Positions 41,201-49,816 of a stretch of DNA of 64,000 nt are shown here, one piece after another. Numbering within the stretch: position 1 is the stretch's first letter; each line of letters opens with the position of its first letter. Origin of the DNA: Bacillota bacterium (lineage in GTDB: Bacteria; Bacillota; Clostridia; Lachnospirales; Lachnospiraceae); assembly GCA_023416695.1 (NCBI GenBank), contig JAEZGY010000010.1, positions 89,055 through 153,054 of the forward strand. The letters run 5' to 3'. Below the pieces are notes generated by a model that saw nothing but the letters and a program-made list of their open reading frames with translations, ran no database searches and was not told the DNA's origin. The translations under genes were made by a program, and so were the position numbers.

Positions 41201-43440
41201 ATAACAGAATCTGTTCCGTCATCTACTACCTGGTTTCCAGCTGCATCTAGAGAATAACTATAGGTTGTTTCCTCATCCTTTGTTTTCAGAGTAAGTAAAC
41301 GATGATCAGAATCATAATTCACATCAGATAGAACATTTCCATAGCTGTCCTTAATATTTTTCAACATTTCGTTACTATCATAGCTATACTGATTAACCAA
41401 TGCTCCAGTAGGAGAATTCACAGCACTGAGAAGGTTTCCGTCATAGGTATAGGTTACTTTTCTGCCTGCTGGGTCAGTAATACTAGTAATATGATTATCC
41501 GAATAGTCAATGGTATAGGTTCTTTGTACACTATCCGTAATACGGGTTGGGAAGCCACTCTCATTAACACTGATCGCTACTGTATTCCCATTTCTATCGG
41601 TCATTCCTACAAGATGTCCGTTTTTATCATATGTATAGGTAAGGGAATCCGTAGTTAGAAGATAGTTTTCTCCATCTATTTTCAAGTTATCCCTACTATT
41701 GATTCCAGAATATGTTGTACCAGAAATACGAAAATACTTCTTCTCTCCTCTAGGCAGAACTACCATAACAACATTTTCTGGAGAAATCAATTTTTCAAGT
41801 CTTCCATAGAAACTAAAACTCCATCCTTGTCCAAATGGACCTACAGATGATTCCATGGAGTCATAATATCGATCAAAACTAATGGCTATTCCTGGCGCTT
41901 CAATAGATAAATCTGTAGATGAGCTATTAAAGCCCCCAATAACTTTAGTAAAATTAACATCTTTAATCTCTATATAGGCTACAGCAGTATTTCCAGCCAT
42001 ATCTAGCACATATACTGTATATTTCCCATTTCTGGCTGCGGTAAAACCTGTTCCATCAAAAGGGACACCAGCATCTTCAAAATAGGCTACATCTTGCTCT
42101 CCATATGCCCACTTAAAAGAGGTGGTATCTAGTCCACTATTATCATCCGAAAATGTAGTAACAATTGCGGAGGACATGATGTTACTTTGAGATTCTGTGA
42201 TAGTTATGGCAGGGGCTGTAATATCAATAGTCGGTACAGGTACTGACTGGCCTGTTTCTAACCCGTCAAAATCAACTGCAGATACCGTATAGATGGATAC
42301 CATATTGAGGTATGTGTCATCAGTGAAGTTAGTAGTTATACTCTCGCCTAAATATTCTCCATCACGATAAATGATATATTTTGCTACTGAACTTTCTTCT
42401 TGCTCTTCCCATTTTAAAGAAACACTATCTGTTGTCTGATTAGTTATCGTGACATTTTCAGGAACACATGCAGATAAAAGAGTGCTAATCTGTATGGTCA
42501 CAATAGCCCCTTCTACAGTTTCATTTACTGCACTAAGGCCTACTTCATATTCTTCACCTGCAGTCAGACCGGAAAGATTATAGTTGGTATCGGTAATGTC
42601 GCTTTCGAATGGTTCACCATCTAGATATAGATTATAAGATTTAGCTCCTACTACGGGATCCCATACCAGTTGTGCTGTTGTCTGCGTAACTGCATCTGCT
42701 GTAAGTCCAGCTGAATTAGTAGGCAAGGTAAGAAATGTTACAGGTACTAATTCTCCTACTCCTCCAGCATTTACTGCCGCCACATAATAAGTATATTCCG
42801 TAGCAGCTTTGAGATTTTCTATCTTATAGGTAGTAGCTACAAGCTTACTTACGACTACTGTTTTATCACTTTTATATATGTTGTAGGAGGTAGCACCCTT
42901 CACGACATCCCATTTCAACGCGATAAAATTTTCGCCAATAGCGGAAGCTATCAGATTAGTTGGATTATCTGGTTTGGTTGTAAAAGTTGTTGTAATAACA
43001 GTACTACTACCACCTTTATTTACTGCACATACTCCTAACGTATATTCTTGTCCACTTGTAAGTCCAGTAAAGTTATAGCTAGTTGTTGTCAATCCACTGA
43101 CAACTAATGTACTATATTTGTATACATTATATGTAGTGGCACCTGTTGCTTTACTCCAGTTTAAAGTACCAGAGTTGTAAGTTATAGCAGTCATATTTAA
43201 GCCATTTATTTCCGTTGGGATTGGCGTATATGACTTGGTCACAAGAGCACTAGAACCTCCTGCATTTACTGCACGTACGCCGAGCGTATAAGTCGTACCG
43301 CTTACTAGACCAGTAAACGGATAATTTATTGTTGTAACTCCACTTTTTATTAGTGTTCCATCCTTGTATACACTATAGGACGTTGCACCTGTTACCGCTG
43401 TCCAATTTAAAGTACCTGTAGAGGACGTTGTATCAGTCAT
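38287..43440 (-). CDS. Rhs/YD-repeat protein with FN3 domains and a papain/C39-like C-terminal domain; 5' end truncated
   Basis: 1717 residues from the first ATG: five fibronectin type III domains (~1-410), an Rhs entry segment (SIEAPGIAISFDRYYDS), many YD repeats (~640-1450), and the core end GYYEDTETGFFYVASRYYDP. A ~210-residue variable tip follows, with NGCGVIAAYN (Cys), NNGLHYIAGI (His) and YFYNAPDS (Asn/Asp), the order of C39/papain-like cysteine peptidases. The ATG lies inside an FN3 domain. The frame continues upstream in matching FN3 sequence (KTINNVTGTSASVSKTTAP) to a stop at 43548-43546 with no start or signal peptide. The true N-terminus has been lost, so secretion is doubtful. Confidence 0.85.
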   Translation of the reverse strand: MTDTTSSTGTLNWTAVTGATSYSVYKDGTLIKSGVTTINYPFTGLVSGTTYTLGVRAVNAGGSSALVTKSYTPIPTEINGLNMTAITYNSGTLNWSKATGATTYNVYKYSTLVVSGLTTTSYNFTGLTSGQEYTLGVCAVNKGGSSTVITTTFTTKPDNPTNLIASAIGENFIALKWDVVKGATSYNIYKSDKTVVVSKLVATTYKIENLKAATEYTYYVAAVNAGGVGELVPVTFLTLPTNSAGLTADAVTQTTAQLVWDPVVGAKSYNLYLDGEPFESDITDTNYNLSGLTAGEEYEVGLSAVNETVEGAIVTIQISTLLSACVPENVTITNQTTDSVSLKWEEQEESSVAKYIIYRDGEYLGESITTNFTDDTYLNMVSIYTVSAVDFDGLETGQSVPVPTIDITAPAITITESQSNIMSSAIVTTFSDDNSGLDTTSFKWAYGEQDVAYFEDAGVPFDGTGFTAARNGKYTVYVLDMAGNTAVAYIEIKDVNFTKVIGGFNSSSTDLSIEAPGIAISFDRYYDSMESSVGPFGQGWSFSFYGRLEKLISPENVVMVVLPRGEKKYFRISGTTYSGINSRDNLKIDGENYLLTTDSLTYTYDKNGHLVGMTDRNGNTVAISVNESGFPTRITDSVQRTYTIDYSDNHITSITDPAGRKVTYTYDGNLLSAVNSPTGALVNQYSYDSNEMLKNIKDSYGNVLSDVNYDSDHRLLTLKTKDEETTYSYSLDAAGNQVVDDGTDSVIYDSYGNVVVAKNKAQNIYANLFGDITSTINEEGHTTVYSYNQFGEVITELTKDSSDRVISSITYNYTYYDGTEKIKICVKTEVMTSYNEDGSTTSETAVTTMTYDFCGNVQTQQLKQGDIDTTIANTYLSNGLVWTSINEKGITTTNTYDTYGYPDSVKTENADKVTTNVDYNCNIIGFVQSQNIIGGLRYSFVYDSLGNVVKQTIGDGSSDVRITRMVYDNKGNVLQKISPLEYDVSKDGLVSDGNSIAIRDTYLASDVGVQYSYNSKTGNLEETKAGSYDITYNTDQSVIGVQVAGNILASYVYAEDENKLLNSVSYANGATLSYSYDKDGNMTEMAVDGVTKYTYSYNDQGTLLSKHDIGQSYTTTYDSNEDGSKTVILKDDATGTVLDSYTYSEDASEFTEKIGNDTYGLSSSSKELTDSFTYNGNEIYKKVYTLNSEDAITEEKINSNDETILSTGYTYNITGNIIGITHITKDVTDETSYTYDSFGNIETITLNGAEKYHYYYDIADQLVRVNDAMHNKTEIYTYDKNGNILEKNLYSYNSGNLDGFTPIDTINYSYENSTLPDECTSYDGQEITYDELGNPLRYLGWDMTWEAGRRLSTMKKGSTDISFTYNDEGIRTSKTVDGVTTTYTSIDGRITSQNDGTNLMYFRYDKNNSLTGFILNGTEYIYVKNAQGDITGILDKGGKQVVSYTYDAWGKVESISGSSADAVGKLNPMRYRGYYEDTETGFFYVASRYYDPNICRFLNADEPIILQLIKDEKTNLFMYCNNNPCNMIDASGDIAGYINNQDDNTLVNIYGKLYKMKDIGWGLLGNISDNGCGVIAAYNVLISRNASINFGAVCKTLLYLGAPLLYGKLGTSPGALVTFMRMFYKNVIMTGPGIKKWTIIGRKASAVIVLYKTKNNGLHYIAGIIGDFDDNFYFYNAPDSLGLAKNRISLGGLYKLLIESGRTPLMIIGVANKKGWW

Positions 43441-43540
43441 TTTTAAGCCTGTAGGTGCTGCGGGTGCAGTGGTTTTGCTTACAGAGGCACTTGTTCCTGT
43501 AACATTATTTATAGTCTTTCTTGCAAAAAGAAAAAAGGGG

Positions 43541-43570
43541 CTTTTCTAGTCTTTTCTGGACTTTTCTCTA
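43541..43570. repeat. Three tandem 10-base repeats at the Rhs truncation point
   Basis: CTTTTCT followed by AGT, GGA and CTA in three adjacent units. The first unit contains the in-frame stop that closes the Rhs reading frame upstream, so the repeat lies right at the breakpoint. Confidence 0.7.
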
Positions 43571-43809
43571 AAAAATGGTTTACTTAATAAACCTGTGCAA
43601 TCACAGACTAACTTACTGGCACTATTGAGCTGATTCTCATGCTATTAATTGCATTCCTTTCCTTTTATTGTGATGTTGGTAAAGGTTATAACCACAAGAA
43701 ATTAGCGTAAACTCTAAAATTACAGCTTTTTAACCTCTTCGAAAGATACTTTTGTAAGATCTGTCCCACTTCATTACTCCAAAAATTCCTTCCGCCTAAA
43801 TACTCCTAT
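43571..43809. other. Non-coding stretch between Rhs breakpoint and transposase remnant
   Basis: No open frame with a ribosome binding site, no RNA gene and no clear promoter for the Rhs gene were found. It is probably decayed insertion-element DNA. Confidence 0.5.
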
Positions 43810-44033
43810 TCATACACAACAGTGCTCCGTGTACAGATTCGCGATTCGAACTGACATCTTGGTCGACCTGTTTTGCAGTCTTACTCTGCAAAGTATTGTG
43901 TTAGGTCAATGTGGTCCATTACATCACAAAAGGTGTACACTGGATTAGAAATATCAATAAGTTTTTCTAGAACCAGTGGTAATTTTAACTGTCTTGGTGT
44001 AGAATAATCCTTGGTATTTTTATTTATTAGCAT
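43810..44033 (-). pseudogene. IS1182-like transposase remnant, N-terminal part
   Basis: From the ATG at 44033 the minus strand reads MLINKNTKDYSTPRQLKLPL then EKLIDISNPVYTFCDVMDHI and DLTQYFAE, followed by a stop at 43883-43881. The same frame continues with DCKTGRPRC. IS1182-type transposases begin with this pattern (LEKLI...DPV..F..V.D.IDL..Y, then GRPRY). Nothing downstream keeps a catalytic domain. It is a fragment whose arrival may have cut off the 5' end of the Rhs gene. Confidence 0.65.
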
Positions 44034-44047
44034 ATTTAAATTATACC

Positions 44048-44084
44048 AAAAAACGCTGTAAGCTCTATGCTTACAGCGTTTTTT
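44048..44084 (-). terminator. Terminator after the soluble chemoreceptor-like gene
   Basis: Perfect 16-base arms (44048-44063, 44069-44084) with A6/T6 at the base and loop TCTAT; usable from either side. Confidence 0.88.
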
Positions 44085-44128
44085 CTATTAGGGGAGTTTT
44101 TACAGCCCCTTTTACTATTTTAAATTAT

Positions 44129-45151
44129 TTACATATTAGTAAATGGTTCAAATACAATGACAGACCAACCTTTTCCACTATAGGTACTATAACCAGCAGA
44201 ATGAGCAAAACCTGTAGCACTTAAGATATTGCCCTTTTGATCCTCGTCAAGTAAATAACCATATTTCTTTCCATGAGCCAACTGCTTAGTTGCCTCAAGA
44301 TCAGACATATCTCTTACTAAAATATCTTCACGATTCTTAGAAGCAATTACCTTGCCATCCTTATTAATGACAAGTATTTCCCCCTTATCACTAACCTTTG
44401 CATGATCTATAATATCATAAATATAATTCCAGTTATATCTAGTAGAAATGACACCTAAGAATTCTCCCTCTGGACTAAATACAGGACTACTATAGGCCAT
44501 TGTATAACCATCAATAGTGTTAGAATAATACATGTCACTAACTGCATCTTTCTTAGTTTCCTTTACTGTACAATACCAACTTCTCTTAGAAATGTCCCCT
44601 CCAATATCCTCTCGTCTAACTGCTGCTGCTACTACTTTGCCATTGGTATCAGTAAGTAAAATATCGTGATAGACTACATTGATATCTACGATATTCTTTA
44701 ATAGGCCATTTACTATCTCCTGATTCTCTTCTGTTGGATTCATAAGAAACTGGACAATTGATTCAAAGGTTGCCCACACTCTCATATCACAATTACGTTC
44801 AAATAACTGACGGTCGATTTTATCCATAACATCATATGCTATATCAGCAGTTCTAACACCCACCACATCATGTATCTTTCTATTCATTTCTCCAATAGTA
44901 ACTAAACTAGTGTGGTTGGCACCTTCACTCTGCTCTGCTAGGGACTGAATATGTTTTGAGATTACTTGGAATCCCTTTCCAGACTCTCCAGCTCTTGCTG
45001 CCTCAATGGATGAGTTAAATGAAAGCATTTTGGTCTGTTTTGTAATACCATTTAGATTGTCAACAATACCAAGCATCTTGTTATAAGAAGCAATTAAGTC
45101 CTTTAATAAAACTGATAAATCTGATAATTCACCCAATCTCATTTTTTCCAT
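44129..45151 (-). CDS. Soluble chemoreceptor-like protein with short MCP tip and C-terminal Cache domain
   Basis: 340 residues and no membrane segment. Residues ~15-85 keep the core of an MCP signalling hairpin (MLSFNSSIEAARAGESGKG then FQVISKHIQSLAEQS). The remainder (~100-335) is a Cache/PDC sensor with DILLTDTNGKVVAA, SDMYYSNTIDGYTMAYSSPV and GEILVINKDGKVIAS. Sensor and signalling parts are in reversed order and the sensor appears cytoplasmic. The usual long methylation helices are missing. It stands alone with its own terminator. It may report an internal metabolite to CheA/CheW arrays, or be a remodelled remnant. Confidence 0.8.
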   Translation of the reverse strand: MEKMRLGELSDLSVLLKDLIASYNKMLGIVDNLNGITKQTKMLSFNSSIEAARAGESGKGFQVISKHIQSLAEQSEGANHTSLVTIGEMNRKIHDVVGVRTADIAYDVMDKIDRQLFERNCDMRVWATFESIVQFLMNPTEENQEIVNGLLKNIVDINVVYHDILLTDTNGKVVAAAVRREDIGGDISKRSWYCTVKETKKDAVSDMYYSNTIDGYTMAYSSPVFSPEGEFLGVISTRYNWNYIYDIIDHAKVSDKGEILVINKDGKVIASKNREDILVRDMSDLEATKQLAHGKKYGYLLDEDQKGNILSATGFAHSAGYSTYSGKGWSVIVFEPFTNM

Positions 45152-45268
45152 ATTAATAATCTCCTACCTTCATATATGCATTCATGTACGAACAAACATC
45201 CGTCAAATCATATATCGTATTTTTCATTGAAATAATGAAGGGTTTTTTATTTTTTACTTTTAATTGTA

Positions 45269-46624
45269 TTACAACAGGGATAATAAGTCTTTTATATTCT
45301 TTACACCGATCAGTTTAATTGGAACCTTTTCCATATTCACAATATTTACTTCTGGGAGGACACAAACCTGAAATCCCATTTTCACAGCCTCCTGTACCCG
45401 TTGCTCTGCTTGGCTAACACCACGTACCTCGCCAGTAAGACCAACTTCCCCAAAAATGATCATTCGTGGATCCAGACTACGATTCTTATAACTAGACAAA
45501 ATGGCCATGACAATAGAAAGATCTAGTGCAGGTTCACGAATCATCATTCCACCTGCCACATTAACATAAGCATCACAGCCCGAGAGCTGAATTCCAAGAC
45601 GTTTTTCTACCACGGCAAGAAGTAAATTTACCCGATTATAATCCGTTCCTGCAGATGTTCTTCTTGGCATATTATAGTAGGTCTGGGTAACCAAGGCTTG
45701 GATCTCAACAAGGATTGGCCTTGTACCTTCTATAGAGCAAGTGACCACAGAACCACTAGCCCCTTCTGGCTTTCCGTTTAACATATACTCAGACGGATTA
45801 TTCACTTCTCTTAGCCCCTCAGAACGCATTTCAAATACACCCACCTCATTGGTGGAGCCAAATCGATTTTTTACTGCCCGAAGTAAGCGGTAGGAGGCTT
45901 GGTTATCTCCTTCAAAATAAAGAACTGTATCTACCATATGCTCTAATACTCTTGGACCTGCCACAGTTCCTTCCTTGGTAACATGTCCAACTATAAAAAT
46001 AGATACCCCAAGTCCTTTTGCCAAACGCATAAGCACAGAAGTGGCTTCCCTAACCTGACTAACACTACCTGGAGCTGAACCAACTTCCTCACTAAACATC
46101 GTCTGTATAGAGTCAATAATGACAACCTCAGGTTTTTCTTTCTTTATGGTCTCCTCAATTAAGGTAAGATTGGTTTCACTAAGTAGCAAAAGGTCACCTT
46201 GATATTTGGTGAGCCTAGTAGCTCGCATCTTAATTTGCCGTAAAGATTCCTCACCAGAGATATAAAGCACCTTACGTTTCCCTTCAACTAAGTACTGACA
46301 CATCTGAAGAAGTAACGTCGATTTGCCGATTCCGGGATCTCCACCTACTAAGATAAGAGAGCCAATCACGACTCCTCCTCCTAATACACGGTCTAACTCT
46401 TTGATCCCTGTCATCATTCGGTGGTTGTCTTCTCCACTAATCTCCTCTAACCGACTAGGTTTTACACTTCCTGTAAGTACGGCCTTAGCCTGAGATACTG
46501 ATTTATTAGAGACAGCCTCCTCTACAAAGGAATCCCAGGCCTTACACCCAGGACATTGTCCCATCCATTTGGAGGACTCAAAACCACACTCCTTACAGAA
46601 AAAAACTATCTTTGATTTCGCCAT
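45269..46624 (-). CDS. radA: DNA repair protein RadA (branch-migration ATPase)
   Basis: 451 residues: N-terminal zinc finger (CKECGFESSKWMGQCPGC), RecA-like ATPase with Walker A GGDPGIGKSTLL and Walker B VVIIDSIQTM, the RadA motif KNRFGSTNEVG, and a C-terminal Lon-like domain. It drives branch migration during recombinational repair. It lies downstream of clpC, as in many Firmicutes, with a small gene between. The length is normal. Confidence 0.97.
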   Translation of the reverse strand: MAKSKIVFFCKECGFESSKWMGQCPGCKAWDSFVEEAVSNKSVSQAKAVLTGSVKPSRLEEISGEDNHRMMTGIKELDRVLGGGVVIGSLILVGGDPGIGKSTLLLQMCQYLVEGKRKVLYISGEESLRQIKMRATRLTKYQGDLLLLSETNLTLIEETIKKEKPEVVIIDSIQTMFSEEVGSAPGSVSQVREATSVLMRLAKGLGVSIFIVGHVTKEGTVAGPRVLEHMVDTVLYFEGDNQASYRLLRAVKNRFGSTNEVGVFEMRSEGLREVNNPSEYMLNGKPEGASGSVVTCSIEGTRPILVEIQALVTQTYYNMPRRTSAGTDYNRVNLLLAVVEKRLGIQLSGCDAYVNVAGGMMIREPALDLSIVMAILSSYKNRSLDPRMIIFGEVGLTGEVRGVSQAEQRVQEAVKMGFQVCVLPEVNIVNMEKVPIKLIGVKNIKDLLSLL

Positions 46625-46675
46625 ATTACTTCCTTTCCATCTAATACACTTTAACTCTCAGTGTCTTAATTCTAG

Positions 46676-46705
46676 AAAAAGCTGCCACACCTATGGTGTG
46701 GCAGC
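46676..46705 (-). terminator. Terminator between the 46725 gene and radA
   Basis: Perfect 10-base arms GCTGCCACAC/GTGTGGCAGC (46681-46690, 46696-46705) and T5 on the minus-strand 3' side. Confidence 0.85.
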
Positions 46706-46724
46706 CAATAATATACTCTCTGTT

Positions 46725-47138
46725 CTATAATCGTACAACTCGTACAGAGGTTGCCTCTTCTTCACTTAAGTCTACACTAAACACTAATTTCCCGCCTAAA
46801 TTGGTTTTCATCTTTCCAATATTAGTATCGTCAATAAAAACCTTGTATTCCTTTTCAGGTTCTAATTCTATCGTAATTTGAGAGGAGGTTGTTCCTTCCA
46901 CCTTAAATGAGAGCTGCATTTCCTCTTGATCTAATTCAAATACAGATGTGCCTGGAACTGATTCATACACAATTAATCCATTTCTTTCAAGCTTTGTAAT
47001 CTCCTTAAATGTCTTTACCTTGTAGATATCACCAGAAAACTCAAAATCTGAAACCTTTGATTTTGCACCTAACTGATAATTACCAAAGCTAATGGTACCA
47101 TTGTCTTCCTTGCGTATTAACTCTTTTACTACTGCCAT
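46725..47138 (-). CDS. Small beta-rich protein of the type annotated 'endosialidase' in Lachnospiraceae
   Basis: 137 residues beginning MAVVKELIRKEDNGTISFGN, with YKVKTFKEITKLERNG and a C-terminal VFIDDTNIGKMKTNLGGKL. From memory this is a conserved Lachnospiraceae protein often labelled endosialidase, but it is far too short for that enzyme and I see no catalytic motif. The sequence looks all-beta, without signal or membrane segment. It has its own terminator and sits between clpC and radA. Function unknown. Confidence 0.75.
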   Translation of the reverse strand: MAVVKELIRKEDNGTISFGNYQLGAKSKVSDFEFSGDIYKVKTFKEITKLERNGLIVYESVPGTSVFELDQEEMQLSFKVEGTTSSQITIELEPEKEYKVFIDDTNIGKMKTNLGGKLVFSVDLSEEEATSVRVVRL

Positions 47139-47345
47139 TATTAAATCCTCCTAATTTTATCCTTCCTCTATGGGTTACCAACGTCAAAAATTGTACTATA
47201 AAAAATATGAAGACATTGTTACAGTATCATTTGATATTAGGTTTGTTCCTTAATTTTATTATAGTATAATTCGGTCACTATTACTAGTCACTTTATACTC
47301 TATGATTATGAAATTTGCATGAATTAATTGAATATTATACTTAAA

Positions 47346-49790
47346 CTATGCAGGAAGGAAACGTATCTTATTCTCTTCCACTATCACTTTAACCGAAGTA
47401 TTTGGCTTAATAATCCCCTCTAACACTTCTTCCGCTAGTGGATCCTCTAAATAGGTCTGTAAAGATCTTCTAAGAGGTCTTGCTCCATAGTTCATATCCT
47501 TATTTTTGTCAACGATAAATTCTATCATCTCTAGAGAGAAGTCAAGCTTAATTCCCATCTGAGCAGTTATTCTTTTGTCAATGTCCCTAAGCATAATTTC
47601 TACTATCTTCTTTAAGTCATCTCGCTCTAATGCATGGAATACAATAATCTCATCAATACGATTTAGAAATTCTGGTTTAAAGAGTCTCTTTACTTCCTCC
47701 ATAACCCCATCCTTCATTTTATCATAGTTTGCTTTTGCATCTGATGCAGATGAAAATCCTAATAACTTAGGCGCTACAATCCTAGATGCACCAGCATTAC
47801 TGGTCATGATAATAATTGTATTTTTAAAGCTTACTTTTCTTCCCTGTGCATCGGTAATATGTCCATCGTCAAGTACTTGAAGAAGAATGTTAAATACATC
47901 AGGATGGGCTTTTTCTATCTCATCAAATAGAATCACAGAATATGGATTCTGTCTCACTTTCTCACTAAGCTGTCCACCTTCGTCATACCCTACATATCCA
48001 GGAGGAGAACCAATTATTTTGGAAACACTATGTTTCTCCATATACTCTGACATATCTACTCGAATCATAGAATTCTCAGTGCCAAACATTGCCTCACTAA
48101 GCGCCTTAGAAAGCTCGGTTTTCCCTACTCCTGTTGGCCCTAAGAATAGGAAGGAACCAATTGGACGTTTTGGATCTTTAAGACCTACACGTCCCCTTCT
48201 AATGGCCTTAGAAACTGCTACTACAGCTTCCTGCTGTCCAACTACCCTATCATGTAAAGTAGTCTCAAGAGCCATAAGACGTTTGGACTCCTCTTCTGCC
48301 AACTTTTGAACTGGAATCTTCGTCCAGCTAGAGATGATATCCGCCACCTGAGGTTCCCCTACAATTAATTGATTCTCTTGGCGTTTCTGCTCATCCTGTA
48401 GCTTTAATCTATTTAGTTCTTCAAGATTCTCTTGTTGTTTCCGTTTAATCTCCCCAGCCTTTTCATAGGCCTCACTTTTAATAGCTTCTTCTTTTTCAAC
48501 TTCTAGTTCTTGATTTAAAAGCTCTAACTCCTTAATTCTTGGTGAATCTATAAAAGTACTTAATCTGACCTTACTAGAAGCCTCGTCAATAACATCTATT
48601 GCCTTGTCTGGCAGGTAGCGGTCATTCACATATCGGCTAGATAGCTTTACCGCAGCTAAAATTGCTTCATCTGTGATACGCACCTTATGATGTGCCTCAT
48701 AGGCATCTCTTAATCCTTTTAAAATAAGTACTGTCTCATCTTCAGAAGGCTCCTCCACAACCACAGGCTGGAATCTTCGTTCAATGGCCGCATCCTTCTC
48801 AATATGTTTACGGTATTCCTCTCTTGTAGTTGCTCCAATTAACTGAATCTCTCCCCGAGAAAGGGATGGTTTTAAGATATTGGAGGCATCTATAGCACCC
48901 TCTGCACCTCCAGCACCAATGATTGTATGAATTTCATCAATAAATAAGAGAATGTTACCATCACTCATTACTTCACTTATTATTTTTTTAATACGCTCTT
49001 CAAACTCTCCACGGTATTTGGAACCAGCTACAATTCCAGATAAATCTAAAGTTACAAGTCTCTTCTCCTTAATAGTATCTGGTACATTACCATCTATAAT
49101 TTTTTGAGCAAGGCCCTCCACAACAGCCGTCTTACCAACCCCTGGCTCTCCAATGAGACATGGATTGTTCTTAGTTCTACGACTTAATATCTGCACAACT
49201 CGCTGGATTTCTTGTTCTCTACCAATAACAGGATCTAGCTTTCCTTCTCTCGCATATGCAGTTAGATCTCTACTATATTGGTCAAGAGTTGTTGTATTAC
49301 TTTTGCCCTTGCTTTTTGATTTATTGGCTAAATACTCGGTTTTTGCCATATTAGGGTCATGACCAATGGCAGTAAGAATATCTACATAAATCTTTTGAAC
49401 ATTGACTCCTAGGGTATTTAGTAAACGTACTGCTATACAATCGGACTCCTTAATAAGAGCAATTAAAATATGCTCGGTTCCCACTTTAGCACTTCCAAGT
49501 CTCTGAGCTTCCTTCTCACTTAACAAAATAATTCTTTTGGATCTTGGAGTGTAATTGTCTGCATCCGCCATCTCAATATTGGTGTTTGGTGCCATTAACT
49601 CTCTTACTAATTCTATAATCTTTTCTTCATCTACTCCATGCTCCTCCAACACTCTAGAGGCTACACCCCTAGCTCCCAAAAGACCAATAAGTAAATGTTC
49701 TGTTCCTATATAGCTATGAGACAGACGATAAGCAGCATCTGTCGCTATATTTAAAGCTTCTCTTGCTTCTTCGGTAAATCGTTCCTGCAT
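47346..49790 (-). CDS. clpC: ATP-dependent Clp protease ATP-binding subunit ClpC
   Basis: 814 residues: N-terminal repeat domain (~1-145), AAA+ module 1 (Walker A GEPGVGKT), middle coiled coil with UVR-like segment (EEAIKSEAYEKAGEIKRKQQ), AAA+ module 2 (GPTGVGKTE, Walker B VILFDEIEKAH) and a C-terminal D2 small domain. It unfolds substrates for ClpP; in Firmicutes it recognises phospho-arginine tags written by McsB. It is the last of the GntR-mcsA-mcsB-clpC set, with 26 bases to mcsB, and has a normal length. Confidence 0.97.
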   Translation of the reverse strand: MQERFTEEAREALNIATDAAYRLSHSYIGTEHLLIGLLGARGVASRVLEEHGVDEEKIIELVRELMAPNTNIEMADADNYTPRSKRIILLSEKEAQRLGSAKVGTEHILIALIKESDCIAVRLLNTLGVNVQKIYVDILTAIGHDPNMAKTEYLANKSKSKGKSNTTTLDQYSRDLTAYAREGKLDPVIGREQEIQRVVQILSRRTKNNPCLIGEPGVGKTAVVEGLAQKIIDGNVPDTIKEKRLVTLDLSGIVAGSKYRGEFEERIKKIISEVMSDGNILLFIDEIHTIIGAGGAEGAIDASNILKPSLSRGEIQLIGATTREEYRKHIEKDAAIERRFQPVVVEEPSEDETVLILKGLRDAYEAHHKVRITDEAILAAVKLSSRYVNDRYLPDKAIDVIDEASSKVRLSTFIDSPRIKELELLNQELEVEKEEAIKSEAYEKAGEIKRKQQENLEELNRLKLQDEQKRQENQLIVGEPQVADIISSWTKIPVQKLAEEESKRLMALETTLHDRVVGQQEAVVAVSKAIRRGRVGLKDPKRPIGSFLFLGPTGVGKTELSKALSEAMFGTENSMIRVDMSEYMEKHSVSKIIGSPPGYVGYDEGGQLSEKVRQNPYSVILFDEIEKAHPDVFNILLQVLDDGHITDAQGRKVSFKNTIIIMTSNAGASRIVAPKLLGFSSASDAKANYDKMKDGVMEEVKRLFKPEFLNRIDEIIVFHALERDDLKKIVEIMLRDIDKRITAQMGIKLDFSLEMIEFIVDKNKDMNYGARPLRRSLQTYLEDPLAEEVLEGIIKPNTSVKVIVEENKIRFLPA

Positions 49791-49816
49791 AATCGTTCCT
49801 CCTAATTACATTTGTC

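Noticed and set aside
36398..44033. Prophage or ICE as the source of the Rhs island
   Set aside because: No integrase, terminase, portal, relaxase or conjugation gene is present; only transposase scraps were found.
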